Under the pieces are notes generated by a model. The model was not told where the DNA came from. It searched no databases and saw only the letters and a program-made list of their open reading frames with translations. From Actinomycetales bacterium (GTDB lineage: Bacteria > Actinomycetota > Actinomycetes > Actinomycetales > Cellulomonadaceae), in assembly GCA_015655615.1 (NCBI GenBank), contig JAATES010000135.1:1-7027 (forward strand): 7,027 bases of DNA, given 5' to 3'. Shown one piece after another: positions 1-4,867 of this stretch. Position 1 is the first letter of the stretch. The number at the start of each line of letters is the position of its first letter. Made by a program: the position numbers and the translations under genes.

Positions 1-447
1 CTGCTGGCGGGCCTCGCTGGCTGCTCACCAGCCAGGACAAACCTCCCCTATGCGGCCTCCGACGGCATCCGTGCCTCAGTCGCCGACGTCTCGGTGGCCA
101 ATCTGCTGGTGCTCGCCTCGGATGACGGAAGCAACGGCCGAGTGCTGGCGGCGTTCTCTAACAGCGGCGCAAGCCCCGCCGACCTGACGATCTCCATCCC
201 CTCCGGGACGTCGGAACCCACCGCCACGACGCTCGAGCCAGGCGAATCCATCAACTTCAATGCCAGCAAGGCCCTCCTCGTCTCGGGCCTCGACGCCAAG
301 CCCGGCAGCACCGTCACCGCGACGATCGCCGTCAATGACGTGACCAAGGACGTGCAGATCCCGGTGCTGGGCCGGCACATCGACAGCGGGGACCTGACCG
401 GCACCGGCACCGGCACCTACAACGATCTGGTCCCCGAGAACTCCTAG
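1..447 (+). CDS. Small secreted lipoprotein of unknown function, 5' end outside the window
   Basis: The open frame enters from the left edge and ends at TAG (445-447). The first visible residues, LLAGLAGCSPAR, are the end of a signal peptide with a lipobox (LAGC). The cysteine codon is at 22-24, so the mature protein should be a lipid-anchored extracellular protein of about 141 residues. After the cysteine come a short linker and one compact beta-rich domain containing VANLLVLAS, then alternating strands typical of an Ig-like or cupredoxin-like sandwich (LTISIPSG, STVTATIAVND). The tail is Gly/Thr-rich (LTGTGTGTYND). I recognise the general type as a small actinobacterial lipoprotein without known function and cannot assign a role. 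A GTG at 94 could be called as a start, but it lies inside the domain and would discard the signal peptide. It is convergent with pstB, so it is not part of the pst operon. Confidence 0.8.
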   Translation: MLAGLAGCSPARTNLPYAASDGIRASVADVSVANLLVLASDDGSNGRVLAAFSNSGASPADLTISIPSGTSEPTATTLEPGESINFNASKALLVSGLDAKPGSTVTATIAVNDVTKDVQIPVLGRHIDSGDLTGTGTGTYNDLVPENS

Positions 448-470
448 GCGCCCCACGACGCAGGGGTGCC
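447..470. terminator. Hairpin between the convergent lipoprotein gene and pstB
   Basis: GGCGCCCC (447-454) pairs with GGGGTGCC (463-470) around an 8-nt loop, with one G-U pair in the plus-strand RNA. It begins on the last base of the lipoprotein stop codon and lies 22 bp beyond the pstB stop. No T-run follows, as is common for actinobacterial terminators. It probably ends plus-strand transcription. On the minus strand the wobble becomes a C-A mismatch, so the stem is weaker there but may still serve the pst operon. Confidence 0.55.
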
Positions 471-492
471 ATACAGCCCCGCCCTAGAGAAC

Positions 493-1272
493 TCAGCCGG
501 AGCGCCCGGAGATGTAGTCCTCCGTCGCCGGCACCGACGGCGTCGAGAAGATCGTGCCCGTGTCGTCGATCTCGATGAGCTTGCCGGGCTTGCCGGTCCC
601 CGCGATGTTGAAGAACGCGGTCCGGTCGCTCACTCGAGCTGCCTGCTGCATGTTGTGGGTGACGATCACGATGGTGAACTGCTCTTTCAGTTCATTGATG
701 AGGTCTTCGATCGCCAGCGTGGAGATCGGGTCGAGGGCCGAGCAGGGCTCGTCCATCAGCAGGACCTCCGGTTGCACGGCGATGGCCCTGGCGATGCAGA
801 GACGTTGCTGCTGACCTCCGGACAGGCTCGACCCGGGACGGTCCAGGCGATCCTTGACCTCGTTCCACAGATTGGCGCCCCGCAACGACTGCTCGACGAC
901 CGACGCCGCGTCCGACTTGGAGATGCGGCGGTTGTTGAGCTTGACACCGGCCAGCACGTTGTCGGCGATGGACATCGTGGGAAAGGGGTTGGGGCGCTGG
1001 AACACCATGCCCACCTGACGGCGCACGGCCACCGGGTCGACACCCGCGCCGTACAGGTCCACGCCGTCCATCAGCGCCTTGCCGCTGACCCTCGCCCCGG
1101 GGATCACCTCGTGCATGCGATTCAGCGTCCGAAGGAAGGTCGACTTCCCGCAGCCGGACGGGCCGATGAGCGCGGTCACCTGTCGCGGCTCGATGGCCAT
1201 GGTGACCCCTTCCACGGCGAGGAAGTCGCCGTAGTAGACGTTGAGGTCGGTGACGTCGATCCGTTTCGACAT
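493..1272 (-). CDS. pstB: Phosphate ABC transporter ATP-binding protein PstB
   Basis: PstB hydrolyses ATP on the cytoplasmic face of the membrane to drive phosphate import through PstC-PstA. The 259-residue product has the normal family length and all nucleotide-binding motifs: Walker [10 protein letters not shown] (residues 37-45), Q-loop with the PstB-typical FQRPNPFP (91-98), ABC signature LSGGQQQR (150-157), Walker B LLMDEP (171-176), D-loop SALD (178-181) and switch histidine in VTHNMQQ (His206). The N-terminal [12 protein letters not shown] and C-terminal IFSTPS stretches are also typical of PstB rather than other ABC ATPases. The ATG at 1270-1272 is preceded by GGAAGGA at about 5 nt. 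It is the last gene of the operon, 40 bp after pstA, and ends with TGA. No phoU gene follows; the next gene is convergent and unrelated. Nothing in the sequence suggests loss of function. Confidence 0.97.
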   Translation of the reverse strand: MSKRIDVTDLNVYYGDFLAVEGVTMAIEPRQVTALIGPSGCGKSTFLRTLNRMHEVIPGARVSGKALMDGVDLYGAGVDPVAVRRQVGMVFQRPNPFPTMSIADNVLAGVKLNNRRISKSDAASVVEQSLRGANLWNEVKDRLDRPGSSLSGGQQQRLCIARAIAVQPEVLLMDEPCSALDPISTLAIEDLINELKEQFTIVIVTHNMQQAARVSDRTAFFNIAGTGKPGKLIEIDDTGTIFSTPSVPATEDYISGRSG

Positions 1273-1312
1273 GAAGGTCCTTCCCTGGGGTGCCGCAGCG
1301 CCCGTTCGGTGG

Positions 1313-2398
1313 TTAGCGGGCAGCCTTGGGCGCGAACTTGCTGCTGACGAATCTGGCGATGAGGTTGAGCAGCATCACGATGACGATCAACGTCAACGCC
1401 GCAGCCCAGGCGCGGTCGATCCCCACACCGCCCTTGGAGTACTCGTTGTAGGCGAAGACAGGCAGGGTCGCCATGCGGCCCTCGAACAGGTTGGTGTTGG
1501 TCTTGGTCATCATCCCGACCGCGATCAGCAGCGGCGCGGTCTCACCGATCACCCGGGCGACAGCGAGCATGATCCCGGTGACGATGCCCGCCACCGCCGT
1601 GCGCAGCACCACCTTGAGGATGGTGAGCCACTTCGGAACCCCCAGGGCCAGGGAGGCCTCGCGAAGCTCGTTGGGGACCAGCCGCAGCATCTCCTCGACC
1701 GAGCGGATCACGACGGGGGTCATCAACAGCGAGAGGGCCACCGCACCCATGATGCCCGCACGGTAGGCAGGCCCGAAGAACAACGTGAAGAGCGCGAACG
1801 CGAAGAGCCCGGCGACGATGGAGGGGATGCCGGTCATGACGTCCACCAGGAAGGTGATTGCGCGCGCCAACGGACCGCGACCGTATTCCACCAGGTAGAT
1901 CGCTGTCAGCAAACCGATGGGAACCGAGATCACGGCGGCCGCAGCGGTGATGAGCAACGTGCCGACGATCGCATGCTGTACGCCACCGGTCGTCATGGAG
2001 CCGAAGACGCCCACCATGTCGGTAGTTAGGAAGTCCCAGCTGAAGAGCCTGAGTCCGCGCGCGACCACGATCCACAACAGAGACACCAGCGGGATCAATG
2101 CCACCAGGAAGGCCCCGATCACCACGGTGGTCGCGAGCCGGTCCTTCGCCCAGCGCGGTCCCTCGACGACCAGGGCCGTCACGGTGATTCCCCCGGCATA
2201 CACCACCGCGGCAAGAGCCAGCACACTCGGGACGGAGGTGGCATCCGCGAGCGTCAGGACCGCGAGGGAGAGGAGGATCGCGCTGCCCAGGATCGACCAC
2301 GGGGCCCACCGGGGAAGACGCCGCCGCGAGGTCTGGACGCCGCGACCGAGCGATCGCGGACGGGTCGGCACTGGTGGAGTGGCGGTGGCAAGGGACAT
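1313..2398 (-). CDS. pstA: Phosphate ABC transporter permease PstA, with N-terminal membrane extension
   Basis: PstA is one of the two transmembrane subunits that form the phosphate channel with PstC. The 361-residue product carries the ABC-permease coupling (EAA) loop [17 protein letters not shown] (residues 247-263), which docks onto PstB. The PstA-typical [15 protein letters not shown] (183-197) and [12 protein letters not shown] (280-291) are also present. The core spans about residues 90-350 with roughly six hydrophobic helices. In front of it are a basic cytoplasmic stretch (SRRRLPR) and two additional hydrophobic segments (about 34-51 and 57-78), making the protein some 60-80 residues longer than the approximately 290-residue enterobacterial PstA. 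Such extensions are seen in actinobacterial PstA. The ATG (2396-2398) overlaps the pstC stop in a TGATG arrangement, so translation is probably coupled. Stop is TAA. Confidence 0.96.
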   Translation of the reverse strand: MSLATATPPVPTRPRSLGRGVQTSRRRLPRWAPWSILGSAILLSLAVLTLADATSVPSVLALAAVVYAGGITVTALVVEGPRWAKDRLATTVVIGAFLVALIPLVSLLWIVVARGLRLFSWDFLTTDMVGVFGSMTTGGVQHAIVGTLLITAAAAVISVPIGLLTAIYLVEYGRGPLARAITFLVDVMTGIPSIVAGLFAFALFTLFFGPAYRAGIMGAVALSLLMTPVVIRSVEEMLRLVPNELREASLALGVPKWLTILKVVLRTAVAGIVTGIMLAVARVIGETAPLLIAVGMMTKTNTNLFEGRMATLPVFAYNEYSKGGVGIDRAWAAALTLIVIVMLLNLIARFVSSKFAPKAAR

Positions 2399-3387
2399 CA
2401 GTTGGCTCCCGAGAAATCCTTGCGACGCGCAATGACCCAGCGCGCTGCCATGTTGACGACAAAGGTGATGACGAAGAGCGCCAGCCCGGTGGCGATCAGG
2501 ACGCTGACGGACAGCCCGCTGGCTTCCGGGAACTGCGAGGCGATGTTGGCGGCGATCGTCTGGTGCTGGCCCGGCTTCAACAGATGGAACGAGAAGAGGA
2601 AGCCCGGAGAGATGACCATGAGCACGGCCATGGTCTCACCGAGGGCACGACCGAGTCCGAGCATCGAGGCACTGATGATCCCGGAACGCCCGAACGGGAG
2701 CACGGCCATCCGAACCAGCTCCCACCGTGTGGCACCCAGGGCGAGCGCTGCCTCCTCGTGCAGGCGCGGAGTCTGCAAGAAGACCTCGCGGGTCACGGCG
2801 GTGATGATCGGCAGGATCATCACCGCGAGAACCACCGAGGCCGACATGATGTTCTTGGCCGGAGCCTGGTAGTCCGCGAACAAGGGAATGAAGCCCAGCT
2901 TGTCCGAGAGCCAGGTGAACACCGGGTTGATCACCGGCAGCAGCCACAGGGCCCCCCACAGGCCGTAGACCACCGAGGGGATCGCGGCCAGCAGGTCCAC
3001 CACGTATCCCAGGCTCTGAGCCAGGCGCCGTGGGGCATAGTGCGAGATGAAGAGCGCGATGCCGATCGACACCGGGACCGCGAGGACCAGTGCCAGCACC
3101 GAGGCCAGCAGGGTTCCGAAGATCAGCGGGCCGACGTAGCCCAGCAGCGAGTCGGACTTGAACCAGGAGATCTCTGCCAGGTCCGCACCGGAGGCCGTCA
3201 ACGCCGGCCAGGCCTTGATGATCAGGAAGATCGACACGGCAGCAAGCGCCGCCAGGATGACCAGGCCCGCGCCGAGCGAGAAGCCGGAGAAGATGCGGCC
3301 ACCGAGATCGGCCACTCGGCGCTGCGGCGCCGCCAGACCCCCGGATCGTGATCCGTCAGCGGTTCGCGTGGTGCTCGTGACAACCAC
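2398..3387 (-). CDS. pstC: Phosphate ABC transporter permease PstC
   Basis: PstC is the second channel-forming subunit of the phosphate importer. The 329-residue product has a basic/polar N-terminus, a first hydrophobic helix at about 38-57, a periplasmic-type loop (WFKSDSLLGYVGPLIFGT), and then the permease domain. That domain contains DLLAAIPSVVYGLWG (131-145) and the EAA coupling loop EEAALALGATRWELVRMAVLP (roughly 211-231), followed by GLGRALGETMAVLMV (244-258), a conserved PstC element. The GTG start at 3385-3387 is supported by GGAG (3394-3397) six bases upstream. An in-frame TAG at 3391-3393 excludes any earlier start. The end overlaps the start of pstA by one base (TGATG). The gene sits 137 bp after pstS, and a strong hairpin lies between the two. 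Confidence 0.96.
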   Translation of the reverse strand: MVVTSTTRTADGSRSGGLAAPQRRVADLGGRIFSGFSLGAGLVILAALAAVSIFLIIKAWPALTASGADLAEISWFKSDSLLGYVGPLIFGTLLASVLALVLAVPVSIGIALFISHYAPRRLAQSLGYVVDLLAAIPSVVYGLWGALWLLPVINPVFTWLSDKLGFIPLFADYQAPAKNIMSASVVLAVMILPIITAVTREVFLQTPRLHEEAALALGATRWELVRMAVLPFGRSGIISASMLGLGRALGETMAVLMVISPGFLFSFHLLKPGQHQTIAANIASQFPEASGLSVSVLIATGLALFVITFVVNMAARWVIARRKDFSGAN

Positions 3388-3393
3388 TTGCTA

Positions 3394-3397
3394 CTCC
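3394..3397 (-). promoter_or_regulatory. Shine-Dalgarno of pstC, fixes the GTG start
   Basis: GGAG on the minus strand, 6 nt before GTG (3385-3387). The in-frame TAG at 3391-3393 falls between this site and the start, so translation of pstC must begin at this GTG or later. Confidence 0.6.
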
Positions 3398-3453
3398 ATC
3401 ATGGTCGAGGCCGGTACTGCGGGATGTGGCCGGCAGGCCCGGGGAAGGGGCAA

Positions 3454-3487
3454 TGGGCGGGGCCGGATGACGGTCCGGTCCCGCCCA
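3454..3487 (-). promoter_or_regulatory. Strong hairpin in the pstS-pstC gap, candidate attenuator or mRNA-processing/stability element
   Basis: Arms 3454-3467 and 3474-3487 pair over 14 positions with one mismatch (A-C in the minus-strand RNA) around a 6-nt loop. It lies 38 nt after the pstS stop and about 67 nt before the pstC start. There is no U-tract. In many bacteria the phosphate-binding protein is needed in large excess over the permease. A partial terminator, or a stem protecting the 3' end of pstS mRNA, would achieve this. The role is inferred from position and structure only. Confidence 0.5.
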
Positions 3488-3524
3488 CCACTGACGTGCG
3501 CCGGTCTGGCAAGGTGTGAGGACC

Positions 3525-4670
3525 TTAGCTAGCCAGTGTGATCGCGTCGATCGCGGCCTGAACCTTGGCACGTAGCGTGTCCGAGATCGGGGCCGATCCC
3601 GCCACCGACGCATCCGCGGAGCGGGCCTGTCCCTCAGCGCTTGCGACGTAGGTCAAGTAGGCCTTGACATTGTCGACGTCGGCCTGCTTGTCGTACTTCG
3701 AGCAGGCGATGTCATAAGACACGAGAACCAGCGGGTAGGTCCCGGCCGCAGTCGTCGTCCGGTCGATCTCGATGACCAGGCGGTTGCTGGTGGCGTCCGC
3801 CGCTGCGGGGGACGCGTCCACGACCTTGGCGGCGGCCTCGGCCGAGTACGGCACGAATGCGTCACCCACCTGGATGGCGACGGTGCCCAAGTCACCGGCC
3901 CGCGAGGCGTCCACGTAGCCGATGGCGCCCTCGGCGCCACTGACGGTGTCGACGACACCCTGGGTCTTGGCACCGGACTGTCCGCCGGAGACCGGCCAGT
4001 CACCACTGGCCGGATAGGTCCAGGCGCCCCCGGACGCCTGGGAGAGGTAGTCCGTGAAGTTCTCCGTGGTGCCGGACTCATCCGACCTGTGGACCGGGAT
4101 GATGGCGGTGTCGGGGAGGGTCACTCCTGAGTTGTCGGCGGCGATCGCCGGATCGTTCCAGGTCGTGATCTTCCCGTCGAAGATCTTCGCCACTGTCGCC
4201 GCGGACATCTGCAGGTGCTCCGCGGTGACTCCCGGCAGGTTGTAGACCACCGCGATCGGGCTGATATACACGGGCAGCTCAAGCGCCTCGCCGCCGAAGC
4301 AGCGGGTCGACGCCGAGGACAATTCCTCAGTGGACAGCGCGGCGTCGGATCCCGCGAACTGCACCGCACCGGACAGGAACTGCTCGCGTCCGGCGCCGGA
4401 GCCCTGCGGGTCATAGGTGACCGTGACGCCGGAGGCACTGTCGTTGAATCCAGCGATCCAGCCCTCGACCGCCTTCTCCTGCGAGGAGGCACCGGAGCCG
4501 GCGAGGGTGCCGGACAGGCTTGAGAGATCTGCAGCGGCGGAGCCTGCACCGCTCGTGGTCGGGGCAGTGGACTTGCCGCTGTCTGACGAGCCACCGCAAG
4601 CGGCGAGGCTCAGGGCCAGCACGCTGATGGCAGCAATAGCGCCGAGACGCGGGCTACGTGAGAGCTTCAC
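3525..4670 (-). CDS. pstS: Phosphate-binding lipoprotein PstS
   Basis: PstS captures inorganic phosphate outside the membrane and delivers it to PstC-PstA. The 381-residue product begins with a basic n-region (KLSRSPR), a hydrophobic core, and lipobox LAAC with Cys25 as the lipidation site. A Gly/Ser/Thr-rich linker follows to about residue 50. The binding-fold motifs are in order: GSGASSQ (58-64), PQGSGAGREQF (88-98), AGSDAALS (106-113), LELPVYISPIAVVYNL (130-145), and the phosphate-contacting HRSDESGTTENFTDYL (194-209). Cys124 and Cys323 may form a disulfide. The GTG at 4668-4670 is the chosen start: it gives a textbook lipoprotein signal and follows GAAGGA at 10 nt. The frame is also open far upstream, joining the damaged hydrolase gene without a stop, but that upstream stretch holds a terminator-like hairpin and a PHO box and is not part of PstS. 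Stop is TAA. Confidence 0.96.
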   Translation of the reverse strand: MKLSRSPRLGAIAAISVLALSLAACGGSSDSGKSTAPTTSGAGSAAADLSSLSGTLAGSGASSQEKAVEGWIAGFNDSASGVTVTYDPQGSGAGREQFLSGAVQFAGSDAALSTEELSSASTRCFGGEALELPVYISPIAVVYNLPGVTAEHLQMSAATVAKIFDGKITTWNDPAIAADNSGVTLPDTAIIPVHRSDESGTTENFTDYLSQASGGAWTYPASGDWPVSGGQSGAKTQGVVDTVSGAEGAIGYVDASRAGDLGTVAIQVGDAFVPYSAEAAAKVVDASPAAADATSNRLVIEIDRTTTAAGTYPLVLVSYDIACSKYDKQADVDNVKAYLTYVASAEGQARSADASVAGSAPISDTLRAKVQAAIDAITLAS

Positions 4671-4680
4671 TCTTGATCCG

Positions 4681-4686
4681 TCCTTC
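4681..4686 (-). promoter_or_regulatory. Shine-Dalgarno of pstS
   Basis: GAAGGA on the minus strand, 10 nt before the GTG at 4668-4670. Spacing is slightly long but acceptable. It helps separate the true PstS start from the longer open frame that runs in from upstream. Confidence 0.6.
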
Positions 4687-4728
4687 GTGATGTTCCAAGG
4701 TCGGCGGTGGATACCGGCGACACTGTGG

Positions 4729-4734
4729 ACAGTA
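4729..4734 (-). promoter_or_regulatory. Possible -10 element of the pstS promoter (TACTGT)
   Basis: TACTGT fits the TANNNT core of actinobacterial -10 hexamers and lies about 59 nt upstream of the pstS start and 32 nt downstream of the PHO box. The 32-nt gap is too long for the PHO box itself to serve as the -35. A weaker alternative, TCCATT, lies 17 nt after the second GTTCAC. I cannot decide between them from sequence alone. Confidence 0.3.
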
Positions 4735-4761
4735 GGAGGGCGGAATGGACCACAGGCGGGC

Positions 4762-4783
4762 TCCAAGTGAACGCCGCGTGAAC
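4762..4783 (-). promoter_or_regulatory. PHO box: two 11-nt direct repeat units (GTTCAC) for PhoP
   Basis: On the minus strand GTTCACGCGGC (4783-4773) is followed directly by GTTCACTTGGA (4772-4762), giving exact GTTCAC cores at 11-nt spacing. This matches the direct-repeat architecture described for PhoP of Streptomyces and relatives (11-nt units with a G[G/T]TCA core). The 11 bases before the first unit have only a weak match (3 of 6 core positions), so a third unit is doubtful. The site lies about 92 bp upstream of the pstS start, as expected for PhoR-PhoP activation of pst under phosphate limitation. Confidence 0.8.
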
Positions 4784-4824
4784 GGTCGGAGACGATCAAG
4801 GGATTCAGCTCGTGCTCACACGAC

Positions 4825-4860
4825 TCCGGCCGGGTCTCCCCTGAGGGCGGCCCGGCCGGA
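4825..4860 (-). terminator. Terminator-like hairpin after the hydrolase pseudogene
   Basis: TCCGGCCGGG (4825-4834) and CCCGGCCGGA (4851-4860) form a perfect 10-bp stem. The 16-nt loop can form a further 3-bp CCC/GGG stem. No U-tract follows. It sits just after the point where the last Ig-like strand of the hydrolase ends, just after a TGA (4868-4870) in a different frame, and before the pstS PHO box. This is where the ancestral terminator of the upstream gene would be expected. Confidence 0.6.
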
Positions 4861-4867
4861 TATGCCT

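Noticed and set aside
466..1347. Long plus-strand open frame opposite pstB
   Set aside because: It is antisense to a clear PstB, its product is His/Arg/Asp-rich with no domain, and it reflects high GC.
1241..3351. Two long plus-strand open frames opposite pstA and pstC
   Set aside because: Their composition (strings of H, R, D, G, Q) is typical of antisense frames of GC-rich genes, and no start context or motif supports them.
3391..3402. Tiny upstream open frame ATG-ATG-GAG-TAG just before pstC
   Set aside because: Too short to support as a leader peptide; it overlaps the pstC ribosome site and is likely incidental.
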